A stretch of DNA of 32,224 nucleotides from Methanosarcina spelaei (GCF_002287235.1 NZ_LMVP01000379.1:1-32224); one strand, 5' to 3'. Positions 17,606-25,814 are shown, counted from the first letter of the stretch. A program made the numbers and translations. Notes: generated from the letters alone by a model not told the origin.

Positions 17606-18886
17606 TCAGTTAAAAACTTTACAATACAATATGCTGTATATTATTGCCATTAGTCGTAACCTGATGGTTGTAGTAAGTGGAATAGAGCCCAATTCCGTTG
17701 GTTTTACAAACTTACATGTCCATGTTGAGCCTGTCCAGGTCCAACCTGAAAAAGTCTGGTGAGTTTCAGGATCTCTAAAATAGGCATTAGAAATACCTGT
17801 TTGATATGCATCCCCGTTTTCATTATTGTAAAAAGAATTGTTAGTTACAGAAAGGTTTGCTCCTGCAAGATCAGCAATCGCATAGCCTGTTGCCGTCTGA
17901 GAAATTGAAGTATGTTGAACTGTATTTGTAAAAACATTATCTTTTATTACTGTGCCTTGTCCTCCGGCTTGATTTCTAAAGGCGTTGTTTTTCACCCCGT
18001 CAAAAACATTGTTATAAATCCGAGTACCCTGGAATCCATCGTTAACTATGCCTCCTATAGATGGAATATTATAACTCTGTCCGATTTCATAGAATAAATT
18101 GTGATGAATCAGAACCTTTTGAATGTTTGAGACTCCCGAATCATAGGCAACTAACCAGATACCTTTTCCCCATGTTCTATTAAGGACATTATTATAGATC
18201 TCCACATTACCTACAGAACCTTTGGAATCTTCGATCTGAATGCCAGGATCACCTCCACCGGCATCCAATTGCGCATCTATAACATTGTCATGGAACCTGA
18301 CATTTGCAGAGTTCCAAATCCTGAGACCACTGTTTGTTCTTGTAGTTATTCGATTATTGAAACATTCAATATACTGACTCTCAATGCCAAAGAAGCCTTC
18401 ATGTCCGAGTCTGTAAACAAGATTATTATGAAACTTAATGTTTTCACATCTTTTGGTTCTCAGGCCATCTCCTAAACTATCATGGAAAGTGCAGTTATAA
18501 ACCTGTAAATTATCGCAATCGACTACATGGATGCAGTTATAATAACCTGCACCATGCGGGGTTTCTAAATTTCCGTTGCTGTTTGCATTAATTTCCAAAT
18601 TTCGAATTGTGACATTTTGGACACTATTTCCTGAGATTAGTGGTTTCCATGCAGGCCATCCAGCGTGATCCGGAATTGTAATCACAGTTCCGGGTTCACC
18701 TTCTAAAATAGTGTTAGATTGAAGAATTATTGAATCTGTTAAAGTATAAGTTCCGGCAGGAAGGTGAATTATACCTCCTTGCTGAAGCTCCTGGTTAATG
18801 TCATTTTGATTTACTGCTCCAGCTATTCCAGGTGACAGTAACATAAATAAAATGATAGAGAAAATGATAGCAGAAAATGTTTTCAT
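17606..18886 (-). CDS. secreted right-handed parallel beta-helix protein
   Basis: 426 residues. Residues 1-24 are a signal peptide (ending GIAGA). The rest is a pectate-lyase-like beta-helix: repeated asparagine-ladder turns such as CTFHDSLGDGL, NNLVYRLGHEGFFGI, NNRITTRTNSGLRIW, DNVIDAQ and NNVFDGVKNNAF occur about every 22-25 residues over 95-350. The family includes surface polysaccharide lyases and Methanosarcina cell-envelope proteins; the substrate is unknown. After WTWTGSTWTC (about 385) the sequence loses the pattern. Reading with one added base near 17706 gives KTNGIGLYSTYYNHQVTTNG and a stop at 17619, which looks more natural, so the last 35 residues may result from a frameshift. Confidence 0.85.
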   Translation of the reverse strand: MKTFSAIIFSIILFMLLSPGIAGAVNQNDINQELQQGGIIHLPAGTYTLTDSIILQSNTILEGEPGTVITIPDHAGWPAWKPLISGNSVQNVTIRNLEINANSNGNLETPHGAGYYNCIHVVDCDNLQVYNCTFHDSLGDGLRTKRCENIKFHNNLVYRLGHEGFFGIESQYIECFNNRITTRTNSGLRIWNSANVRFHDNVIDAQLDAGGGDPGIQIEDSKGSVGNVEIYNNVLNRTWGKGIWLVAYDSGVSNIQKVLIHHNLFYEIGQSYNIPSIGGIVNDGFQGTRIYNNVFDGVKNNAFRNQAGGQGTVIKDNVFTNTVQHTSISQTATGYAIADLAGANLSVTNNSFYNNENGDAYQTGISNAYFRDPETHQTFSGWTWTGSTWTCKFVKPTELGSIPLTTTIRLRLMAIIYSILYCKVFN

Positions 18887-18998
18887 TTTTTAGGTCCCTA
18901 AGATATGTTATGAGATGAGTAGACAAAACAACGAAGTAATCCAACAAAGAATTATAACAGCTACAAATTATTATAGTAATTATTTAAACAATTCCATT

Positions 18999-19069
18999 AT
19001 GTTGATTAACAAATTAAGTATGTTGTTGATTAACAAATTAAATATGATGTTTATTAGCAACTTAAACAT
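18999..19069. repeat. imperfect 24-bp repeats, about three copies
   Basis: Units resembling ATGTTGATTAACAAATTAA occur at about 18999, 19020 and 19044 with increasing divergence. They lie about 130 bp upstream of the beta-helix gene start. Confidence 0.6.
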
Positions 19070-19181
19070 GATATTTCCGCTTTAGTGCAAAAAATCTGGC
19101 TTTATTGAAAAGTCAGAGTAAACCTTTCACAATAGGAAAGTTAATCATTCTCATTAACTCAGATTATAAAATCACATCTTC

Positions 19182-19321
19182 TTACACTTCAGCCGTTTCT
19201 TCAGCCATTTCTTTAGCCATTTAATTTATATCAGCACTTTTGTTTTTTAAACCATGTTTAGCCTTGATAATATTCAAAATTCGATTAGTGCGCTCATCAA
19301 TATCTGTAATCGCTGAACCAT
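19182..19321 (-). pseudogene. DUF2683-like small gene, wrecked by a frameshift and a stop
   Basis: The minus strand starts ATG GTT CAG (MVQ) at 19321. After one missing base it continues AITDIDERTNRILNIIKAK, then HGLKNKSADIN, an in-frame TAA (19223-19221), and MAKEMAEETAEV to TAA at 19182. Intact relatives, recalled from Methanosarcina proteins of the DUF2683 family, start MVQA-ID and continue with a NRILNIVKAK-GL-KSEAI core. The single missing base and the single stop (TTA to TAA in a Leu position would suffice) are two independent lesions. The length, one base short of 47 codons, fits. The family's function is unknown; its small size and helical core recall DNA-binding antitoxin-like proteins, which is only an inference. 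Confidence 0.75.
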
Positions 19322-19554
19322 ATACTATATTAACTGCGGTCTCACAATTTGATATATGACTTTTCGAGATTTACTATTTTACAAGATTTTCACTATCCAG
19401 TCTTTAGATAAAAGATAAAATCAAATTATGGGCGGCCATTCCACCCTAAACAGGCTGTCCGACAATTACTATTAGTAATAAAATAAAATCGTCTACTGGT
19501 AGGTTGGAACTTTTTTCGTTACGGAAAGACATCACCATCAAACTTTTGCAATAT

Positions 19555-19564
19555 CTTTATATAC
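19555..19564 (+). promoter_or_regulatory. TATA box of the 19594 gene
   Basis: CTTTATATAC is centred about 34 nt upstream of the ATG at 19594, giving a leader of roughly 8-10 nt with GTGATC just before the start codon. It argues against the longer frame starting at 19504. Confidence 0.5.
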
Positions 19565-19593
19565 ATTGTAAGGATTTTAGGATAGTGATCATT

Positions 19594-19935
19594 ATGACAG
19601 ACAAAGTCGGATATGTTTCCCTCCATAACGGAGGTGGGTTCGTTGTCAAGATGGAGTTTAAATACACATCGGACGGCGTTAATTGGAAGAAATCAGAACA
19701 AACAGACGGTATCACACTCGGCAAAACGAAAAAAGTTGACCCAGGGGATTTAGGCGTTCCAAATGGTTCAACCATCATATTGAAAGCCATTGTTGTTGCG
19801 GGCAAAGACAACGAAGCTAAGCAGCAATTTATATATGAGAAAGGCAACCCGGCAACCGCAGAATACACCATTACGGGAACCACGTTGAATAATACACTTG
19901 GTTTAATTGGAATCCAACAAGTAGCTGTCCACTAA
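19594..19935 (+). CDS. small beta-rich protein of unknown function
   Basis: 113 residues from the ATG at 19594; the upstream extension of the frame lies across the TATA box and is rejected. No signal peptide or membrane segment. The sequence alternates hydrophobic and polar residues (YVSLHNGGGFVVKMEFKY, STIILKAIVVAG, AEYTITGTTLNNTLG) with Gly/Asn turns, as in a beta-sandwich. The opening pattern of an aromatic strand, HNGGG and another strand resembles small lectin- or cytolysin-like beta-sandwich proteins, but I cannot name the family. It is a single gene with its own promoter. GC content and codon use are richer than the surrounding spacer, supporting a real gene, possibly acquired. Confidence 0.65.
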   Translation: MTDKVGYVSLHNGGGFVVKMEFKYTSDGVNWKKSEQTDGITLGKTKKVDPGDLGVPNGSTIILKAIVVAGKDNEAKQQFIYEKGNPATAEYTITGTTLNNTLGLIGIQQVAVH

Positions 19936-20343
19936 TTCCAAAGGAATTCGGATTCTCAAACCTGTCATAAGAGGGTACTGGATCTCTTCGCCGGCTGCTC
20001 TCGATGAAAGGCAGTTTGTGTTTATCCTGAAATGATTTCGCAGATCCAAAGCCGTTTGAAAGTCCAATATAACGCAATAGAAGAAAAATTAAAAAAGCGA
20101 AATAGTTTTGGGATAAAACAACTTTTCAAAATTTATGATTTTACAGAATTATCGCTACAACACCCAATCAATTGAGATAAAGGGCAAAATAGGTATTTGA
20201 AGAAATTGACGCATTTTTTACTTGAAAATAGCCTGAAGGTTCCGGCAAGTTCACCAGAACCTAATGACGAAATTAATGCAGTCCCTTAGAAGGATAAGAC
20301 TTTTACAATAAAGTGCCACCCATAACTAAAATCTCATAGGACC
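19936..20343. other. intergenic with a possible gene fragment
   Basis: About 400 bp. A plus-strand frame at 20032-20175 (47 codons, containing QIQSRLKVQYNAIEEKLKK) is protein-like but has no ribosome-binding site or promoter. The preceding 90 bp is also GC-richer than typical spacer here and may be coding debris. I recognise no family. Confidence 0.35.
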
Positions 20344-21498
20344 TTATTGGGAACAGGCATTTGAAACCTGCTTCTGTTTTCCATGCAGAATTTCCGAATT
20401 ATCAGACCCGTAGTGGCAGCACTCTCCTGAGGCCGTGAGAGGATCAACATGGATAATGGTGCCGGAAAGGTAAGAGAAGTTTTCAAGAAGTTTTTCTCTT
20501 ATAGAATTAGCGATTTCATGTCCTTCCTCAACTGAAAGAGAAGGCGAAACTGAAGCATTGATCTCTGCATGTAGACGGTGCCCTATCCAGCGTACTCTAA
20601 GGTCGGTTACTTCACAGACACCCTCTACACTTTCAGTAATGTTCTTTACATTATCAAAAACTTCAGGCTCAACGCCATCAAGAAGGCGAGTAAACACGAG
20701 CTTACTCGAGTCAACGACTATTTTGAGAATACTGATTGTGATTAACATTCCAATTAGAGGGTCAATGATAGGATATCCAAGCCAGATACCGATGGCTCCG
20801 ATAAGGACCGCAAGGCTGGTAAAACCGTCTATTCGGGCATGATATCCATCTGCAATAAGGGCTGCACTTCCGATTTCCTTTCCAACTTTCATCCTGAACT
20901 GGGCCACAACCTCGTTTCCGACACAGCCTATAATTGCGGCAATAACTACAGCCTGCAAATGTTCTACAGGCTGAGGGTTCAAGAAGCGGTTTACAGACTC
21001 ATAACCTGCAACAGCCGCACTGAAAAGAATAAGGAAAACGATGACTATACCTGCAAGATCCTCTACCCTCCCGTATCCATAGGAAAAGCGTTTGCTTGGT
21101 TTTCTTCTGGCCAGGGAAAAAGCTATTGCAAGAGGAATTGCAGTTGATGCGTCCCCGAAGTTATGGATAGTATCGGCAAGAAGGGCAACACTTCCTGAAA
21201 TAAAAACTATGAAAATCTGCAAAATGGCTGTGATCATCAGCCCTATAAACGACCATTTTACTGCCCAGAGCCCTTTATTAGTAGCAAGTATGGAAGGGTC
21301 CACAGTCCCATGAGTGTGGCTGTGCCCGTGAGAGTGTTTATGAGAGTGTACCTGGGAATGAGTACAGGAGTGGCCATGAGAATGAACGTGAAAACGACGG
21401 AGGAAACTGAGAAGTCCACTCTTTTGAGTGTTCTCATACGGCTGTTCGGAACCGTTTTCCTTTTCCTGAGAATGAAAATTGAAATTCTTTTCGGACAT
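20344..21498 (-). CDS. CDF-family divalent cation exporter with His-rich N-terminus
   Basis: 384 residues. The cytosolic N-terminus (about 36-64) is a His-Ser-Gly run (17 His within about 29 residues) that can bind Zn, Ni or Co. Six membrane helices follow. The metal site is visible twice: D109-H112-D116 in LLADTIHNFGD (helix II) and D217-H220-D224 in IADGYHARID (helix V), the HD/HD pattern of Zn-transporting CDF proteins. A cytosolic ferredoxin-like domain (about 285-360) ends with a GECCHYG segment that may bind metal. The protein should export Zn or a similar ion by proton or potassium antiport. CAAGGTGTC precedes the ATG. It is a single gene. A 16-bp minisatellite lies 130 bp upstream of its start. 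Confidence 0.95.
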   Translation of the reverse strand: MSEKNFNFHSQEKENGSEQPYENTQKSGLLSFLRRFHVHSHGHSCTHSQVHSHKHSHGHSHTHGTVDPSILATNKGLWAVKWSFIGLMITAILQIFIVFISGSVALLADTIHNFGDASTAIPLAIAFSLARRKPSKRFSYGYGRVEDLAGIVIVFLILFSAAVAGYESVNRFLNPQPVEHLQAVVIAAIIGCVGNEVVAQFRMKVGKEIGSAALIADGYHARIDGFTSLAVLIGAIGIWLGYPIIDPLIGMLITISILKIVVDSSKLVFTRLLDGVEPEVFDNVKNITESVEGVCEVTDLRVRWIGHRLHAEINASVSPSLSVEEGHEIANSIREKLLENFSYLSGTIIHVDPLTASGECCHYGSDNSEILHGKQKQVSNACSQ

Positions 21499-21628
21499 AA
21501 TGACACCTTGATTAGTATTCTATTTTGAACCTATCCCAAACCCCACTTTACTCATGATTATTAAAAATTTTCAGTATTGATCTTTAAAGATGAGAAGCTC
21601 AATTAGCTACTGGGAAACTAGGCAATTA

Positions 21629-21797
21629 AGAGACTAGATAAATAAGAGATTAGACAGATAAGAGACTAGACAAATAAGAGACTAGACAAATAAGAGACTA
21701 GACAAATAAGAGACTAGACAAATAAGAGACTAGACAAATAAGAGACTAGACAAATAAGAGACTAGACAAATAAGAGACTAGACAAATAAGAGACTAG
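21629..21797. repeat. 16-bp minisatellite, ten copies plus a half
   Basis: AGAGACTAGACAAATA is repeated from 21629 to 21788 with eight identical copies after two variant ones, ending in a partial copy. It lies in the upstream region of the metal-exporter gene and has no coding potential. Confidence 0.97.
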
Positions 21798-22602
21798 GTT
21801 ACTGAAAGATTAAACTTGAAGATCAAACTTTGATTTAAGGGATAAGCTCATCAAACAAACTTGGAGACGCTTTTATAAATAGGTATTTATCTTTAGAAAA
21901 TATTTTTTTATGCAGGGATTCATACGTTTTTCTGGATAAATGCCATAGAAAGGGACTTTTAGTCCAGAGCAGTTCATACCTTATTTTTCTGTAAGAAACA
22001 AAAAACTGGAGATTTATTACTAAAAATTAGGGTTAAAACAGTTTTCTAGATTGATAACTAGCTGCTATATAGGGTTTTGTAAGGACTTGCAAGTTTATAA
22101 AATATTTTAGTTTTTAATATGTGGACTAAATTAGAATTATTTAATAAGTTTTGAAATTTTGTTATTACAAATCCTTACAACGTGATATAAAACTATGAGA
22201 CATTTAGAAAATTAATTCCAAAAATGAAAATAAAAAAGGATGAATTTACCCTTGTATATGAGTAAATATGAAAAATAGATTCCTGAAAATATGAAAAATA
22301 TAAGGGCAAACTGAGAATAAACCTCACGTTATGCTTATACATCAGTTTTAGTGAAATTCGATTTTTTTCTCCCTGAGACAGGAACCTTTATATCTATCTA
22401 TTTCTACAAAAACCGGCAGACTTCAATAGGTCTCTAGAAAGTATTCTAATGAATTCTATAGGAAAGTAATACTTCTATTTTTATATTTATGTTATCTCTG
22501 AAGCTAAGATATGTTACCCAAATCCATATCCTTACTTAGTTTTCGAGTTTAGTTAGAGATGGGAAAAATTCATTCCTCTATAGCAAACAGACATGCAATA
22601 AG
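21798..22602. other. AT-rich intergenic region
   Basis: About 800 bp with no credible ORF on either strand and no repeat comparable with the flanking ones. Confidence 0.5.
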
Positions 22603-22648
22603 CTGGTGTTCGTCCCGGGATTGAACACTCCCGGGAGACGTGCACCAG
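22603..22648 (+). ncRNA. strong GC-rich hairpin, candidate structured RNA or leader element
   Basis: CTGGTG (22603-22608) pairs with CACCAG (22643-22648), CGT with ACG, and CCCGGGA (22614-22620) with TCCCGGG (22629-22635), leaving an 8-base loop TTGAACAC, a 2x2 internal loop and a 2-base bulge. That is 16 base pairs, mostly GC, in a region otherwise very AT-rich. No T-tract follows on either strand, so it is not an ordinary terminator. It lies 38 bp before a broken small ORF (22687) and may be its leader. The strand is not determined. Confidence 0.4.
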
Positions 22649-22686
22649 GATTAAAAAAGATCAAATTCTAAAGAGCAGATTATAAA

Positions 22687-22846
22687 ATGAAATTAAGTTC
22701 GGAGGAATTAGACGATTCAAGGAAAATCAATAGCAAGAACACCTGAAATAATATGGACTCTTGATATTAATCAAGATGGGAAATCTTATGAGGAAAATTA
22801 TATGCTCCTGTTTCCCAGGTATGTTAGTGCAATTGACGAAGAATGA
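22687..22846 (+). pseudogene. possible small frameshifted gene
   Basis: ATG at 22687 opens MKLSSEEL and soon runs to a stop. Skipping one base near 22711 continues in a frame with protein-like composition (TIQGKSIARTPEIIW, then TLDINQDGKSYEENYMLLF) to TGA at 22846, about 52 residues in all. No strong ribosome-binding site is visible. It is either a decayed small gene or chance; I recognise no family. Confidence 0.3.
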
Positions 22847-22910
22847 AAATTGGCAGCCTTAAAAATAAAATTAAAAAACACAATCCGGTTCCAAATATCT
22901 ATCAAATACG

Positions 22911-23420
22911 ACTTGAGGGTAAATACTCTTGAGTAAACCTCCAAAAACATGTAATTGATAAAAAACTCTAAAAATCACGTAAAAAACCATGTAATACCTT
23001 ACCAAATGTCGCTCGAGGGTACAAATTCTCGAGCAAACCTCCAAAACAGTTGGCCCGCAACCGTTGACCCGCAACCGTTGCGCCGGTTGATCACGCCTAT
23101 AGGGTTTGGGGATAAGTTTTTCAAATCCAAACGTTATCTCGTTTTCGATCAAAGCTTTTCTGAAAAGGTATACGCTCAAGCCTTTTTTGAAAAGGCTTGT
23201 GATCACGCTGTTACTAGGGATTTTTGATCAAACTTTTTTTAAAAAGGGTTGTGATCACACTGTTACTAGGGATTTTTGATCAAACTTTTTTTAAAAAAGT
23301 TTGCGCTCAAGCATTTTTTAAAAAGGGTTGTGATCATGTTGGCCACGTCGTTTTTGATTAAATCGGTTCTGAAAATATTTGTGGGCAATTTTTTTAAAAT
23401 TGTGATTATTACTGCTGAGT
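22911..23420. repeat. composite repeat cluster with palindromic units
   Basis: Two related blocks at 22911-22946 and 23011-23046 share GAGGGTA and GTAAACCTCC/GCAAACCTCC-type sequence; the second can form a GCTCGAG/CTCGAGC hairpin. CCCGCAACCGTTG is repeated at 23054-23080. Then a unit of about 52 bp beginning TTGTGATCAC and containing CTGTTACTAGGG and TTTTTGATCAAA repeats at 23197 and 23249, with a third start at 23328. Several segments are self-complementary, such as the stretch 23281-23303. The apparent minus-strand frames with LFKKGLS-like repeats are translations of these units and not genes. Confidence 0.8.
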
Positions 23421-23616
23421 GATCCGAAACAAATTTTGGAAAATAGGTCCCGAATGAATTGAAAATCAGTTTCTCCACATAATTTGGCCCTCTTGAACGA
23501 GCAAAATGAGCGAAAAGGGCTCTGTTCCAGAAACGAAACTCAGGCGGCTGAACTCTGGTGGACAATAGTTACGAAATTTACGGCAAAGTAACTTATAAAA
23601 TCCATGAAAAAAGGAG

Positions 23617-23979
23617 TCAGGCAGAAGAAAGTGCCACAATGGCTTCTGCCAGATCTCCATTCGAACTCTGCAGGGCTTTCCGGGCTTCATCTTCAGAAAC
23701 ACCGGTCTGCTCCATTACGAGTTTTATATCTTCAGCAGGAATCTCCAGTTCTTTCGGGACTTCTTTTACGTCACCTACGATCTGGTATGTTTCCGAACCC
23801 TGGACTTTCATGATAGTGACATTTGCGTTCTCTATAATGATATTAGAGTCCGCAGTCTTTATGACTACTTCCTGAACATCCTTAAGTTCTTTAACGTCAA
23901 TTCCCATCTGTTTCATCATCTGCTTCATTTTAGCCGGGTTCATTCCCCGGCCCCCTACCCCTCCCATTCCTGGGAACAT
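23617..23979 (-). CDS. nac: nascent polypeptide-associated complex protein (archaeal NAC)
   Basis: 120 residues, full length for archaeal NAC. A Gly/Met-rich N-terminus (MFPGMGGVGGRGMNPAKM) is followed by a helix, the NAC beta-barrel domain at about 32-80 (VVIKTADSNIIIENANVTIM, YQIVGDVKEVP), and a C-terminal UBA domain at about 82-119 (EDIKLVMEQTGVSEDEARKAL). Archaeal NAC forms homodimers on the ribosome near the exit tunnel and shields nascent chains. AGGAGA precedes the ATG by 10 nt. It follows the Fe-S carrier gene by 72 nt in the same direction; an A/T-rich AAATAAAATAAAA before the RBS could be a separate promoter. Confidence 0.95.
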   Translation of the reverse strand: MFPGMGGVGGRGMNPAKMKQMMKQMGIDVKELKDVQEVVIKTADSNIIIENANVTIMKVQGSETYQIVGDVKEVPKELEIPAEDIKLVMEQTGVSEDEARKALQSSNGDLAEAIVALSSA

Positions 23980-24051
23980 AGACTTGTTTCTCCTTTGTTT
24001 TATTTTATTTTTCAGGTTTGGGTTCGATAACTCAGCGCGATTTTACTTTAT

Positions 24052-24372
24052 TTAATGGCATCCGCCACAGGTACCGCATCCACCGCCGGCACTTGGATTA
24101 CGGATAAGGAATCCTTTTCCGTTTTCGTCCTCAACAAAGTCAATACTGCCCTCAGAGAAGCTTCTTTCGATATCTTTTGCCATAACGAGTTTAATCCCGT
24201 TACTTTCCATAGTCACATCCTCTTCACTAAGTTCATCGTCAAAGGCTAAGCCATACTGAACTCCACTGCAGGCAACCCCGGCAACAAAAATTCTGAGAGC
24301 AAGCTCAGGTTTCTCTTCCTGCTCAATCAGTGTTTTCAATTCTTCAGCAGCTCTGTCTGTTACTTCTATCAT
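24052..24372 (-). CDS. A-type Fe-S carrier protein (HesB/IscA family)
   Basis: 106 residues, full length. The family pattern is clear: VTDRAAEELKTLI at the start, FVAGVACSGVQYGLAFDD at about 30-46 with Cys35, and a C-terminal cysteine motif with Cys99, Cys102 and Cys105 followed by a final His. Usual IscA ends in C-G-C; the C-x2-C-x2-C spacing here is a variant. The protein carries or delivers Fe-S clusters. GAGGTG precedes the ATG. It is first in a probable two-gene unit with nac. Possible TATA sequences lie near 24470-24480 on the complement. Confidence 0.93.
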   Translation of the reverse strand: MIEVTDRAAEELKTLIEQEEKPELALRIFVAGVACSGVQYGLAFDDELSEEDVTMESNGIKLVMAKDIERSFSEGSIDFVEDENGKGFLIRNPSAGGGCGTCGGCH

Positions 24373-24498
24373 TTACGCACCTCTTTTTATGTTTCATATT
24401 TATGAAATATTTATGGGTTTTATTTCCTATAAGATGCCATCCGTTACAGCTGAAAGATAATTTCCAAACATTATATACTCTTTCATCGAACAAATATA

Positions 24499-24714
24499 AT
24501 GCTTATAGTAAAATTGCGCTTTTTCCTGAAAGACTTTTTCACAGGAATCTGGAAGGATAAGATCCGGATTCTTTTTCAAGAAATCCTGTTCTGCCAGTAT
24601 ATAAAAATATATTTTCTATATTATATATTTTTCTTCCAATACTTTTTCAGGTTTTCGATTCATAGAAATTCGGCATCTTCATCAACAGGCTCCTCAAGAA
24701 CCTTTGCATTATAA
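24499..24714 (+). CDS. doubtful small membrane protein
   Basis: 71 codons, Phe/Ile/Tyr-rich with one hydrophobic run (YFLYYIFFFQYFF). The only support is a TATA-like TTATATACTC at 24471-24480, about 25 nt before the ATG, as at the leaderless genes in this window. Against it, the last 55 bp overlap the opposite-strand gene end, composition is that of AT-rich spacer, and the TATA sequence could equally serve the minus-strand Fe-S gene. Confidence 0.2.
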   Translation: MLIVKLRFFLKDFFTGIWKDKIRILFQEILFCQYIKIYFLYYIFFFQYFFRFSIHRNSASSSTGSSRTFAL

Positions 24715-25814
24715 GCATTGATCTCCAGAGAGTTACGTTTCCCTTTAACTTCCCAGACAGGGATATACACAAGCTCGATATCGAGCTGTATCTCATCAGA
24801 CCTGGGACCGATACTCCTGTGCTCATATATAACGGCCTGTCCTTCCGTATTGTTAAAACGTATCTCGCGTGTATTCTCCTCTTTAATAAAGTCCAGAAGA
24901 ATCTTTTCTGCCTGTTTTTTATCTACAATTGGTCTTTTTAACTCATACTGCACGGCAGGAACCTTCGTAGGTGTACTAAGCCCTTCAATTTCCATCTCTT
25001 CCTTTGACTTATTTAGAGCGTTAAGAAGACCATTTCCCTTTCCGACAATACTTAGAACTTTTGACCTGAAGCGTTTTTCCGCTTCAACATTGTATTTATA
25101 CTTCCAGAAAGGTACAAACTTTAAAATTGCATCCTTTGGGTTAATCAGATAGGGTTTTGCGATAATAATAGCCTGGTTTTTAGAAATCCTTGGCTCTATC
25201 GACCGTATATTCACCATTTCGTACGATTCGGTTTCTGGGACCTCAACCTGTTCCTGCTTCCTTAAGTTTTTTCTTTCCTCAAATCTCCGTGTCAGAGATT
25301 GATTTTCGATAGAATTTTTTTTGGCCTCTGACTGCTGTTCCTGAATAGGCAAAAGATCTCCGTCAAAGTCGGACTCCCCTATGGACCCTTCTTTTAACTT
25401 CCAGTTTTCGACAGGTAATTCGAAAATTGTTTGCTTGTACTGATCTCGTACTTCACTTGATATTTGGCTCTCGTGTTCAGAATACGAAGTATTTGCTTTC
25501 TGTTCAAGATTTACAAGAACCGCTCTTCCGATTTGAAGAGCCAGCTCATCCCTGTCCCAAATATAGATCCCAAATTCAGTTGCATAACTGATTAATTCTT
25601 CGGGCCCTTTCCGGGTCATTACATAGATTCCTGTACAGTCCCCTATCTTTTCTGAAAAGGCTTTTATATCCTCGCAATCTGGCTCCAGGGCATATCTAAC
25701 ATAAGCCTTATGCCTGTTTTTTTCCACAAAAATGTCAAACTGGCTGGATATTGTGGTATTATATCCAGAGGATTTGAAAATATCAACAAGGATTTCTAAA
25801 AGGTCTTGCTTCAT
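24660..25814 (-). CDS. conserved protein with nuclease-fold-like N-terminal domain
   Basis: 384 residues from the ATG at 25814; a GTG three codons upstream (25823) is the alternative. The N-terminal 100 residues resemble the Mrr/restriction-endonuclease fold: a helix (LLEILVDIFKSSGYNT), a strand with Asp (QFDIFVEK), a strand YVRYALEP, and GIYVMTRKGPEEL followed by YIWDRDELALQIG. The lysine expected in the catalytic strand of active PD-(D/E)xK enzymes is not evident (YVRYA), so catalysis is doubtful. A charged, low-complexity linker (about 110-200) leads to a C-terminal half with two related segments (AIIIAKPYLINPKDAILKFVPFWKYKY and KAEKILLDF to LVYIPVWEVKGK), perhaps an internal duplication. 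Function is unknown. It is divergent from the debranching-enzyme gene. Confidence 0.75.
   Translation of the reverse strand: MKQDLLEILVDIFKSSGYNTTISSQFDIFVEKNRHKAYVRYALEPDCEDIKAFSEKIGDCTGIYVMTRKGPEELISYATEFGIYIWDRDELALQIGRAVLVNLEQKANTSYSEHESQISSEVRDQYKQTIFELPVENWKLKEGSIGESDFDGDLLPIQEQQSEAKKNSIENQSLTRRFEERKNLRKQEQVEVPETESYEMVNIRSIEPRISKNQAIIIAKPYLINPKDAILKFVPFWKYKYNVEAEKRFRSKVLSIVGKGNGLLNALNKSKEEMEIEGLSTPTKVPAVQYELKRPIVDKKQAEKILLDFIKEENTREIRFNNTEGQAVIYEHRSIGPRSDEIQLDIELVYIPVWEVKGKRNSLEINAYNAKVLEEPVDEDAEFL

Noticed and set aside
19871-20077. Minus-strand frame with RYIGLSNGFGSAKSF-like residues
   Set aside because: It overlaps the end of the better supported plus-strand gene and lacks start signals; could be debris but cannot be supported.
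21629-21797. Regular 16-bp repeats considered as a CRISPR array
   Set aside because: The repeats are directly contiguous with no unique spacers, and no cas gene is in the window.
22603-22648. GC-rich hairpin considered as a tRNA arm or terminator
   Set aside because: There is no cloverleaf in the flanks and no T-tract on either side; kept only as a candidate structured RNA.
23521-23545. CTCTGTTCCAG resembling the end of the 198-bp MITE
   Set aside because: Similarity stops after about ten bases and there is no partner inverse end or target duplication.
22871-23565. Open frames over the repeat cluster with LFKKGLS-like residues on both strands
   Set aside because: They arise from translating palindromic repeat units, and both strands give similar peptides; no gene signals.
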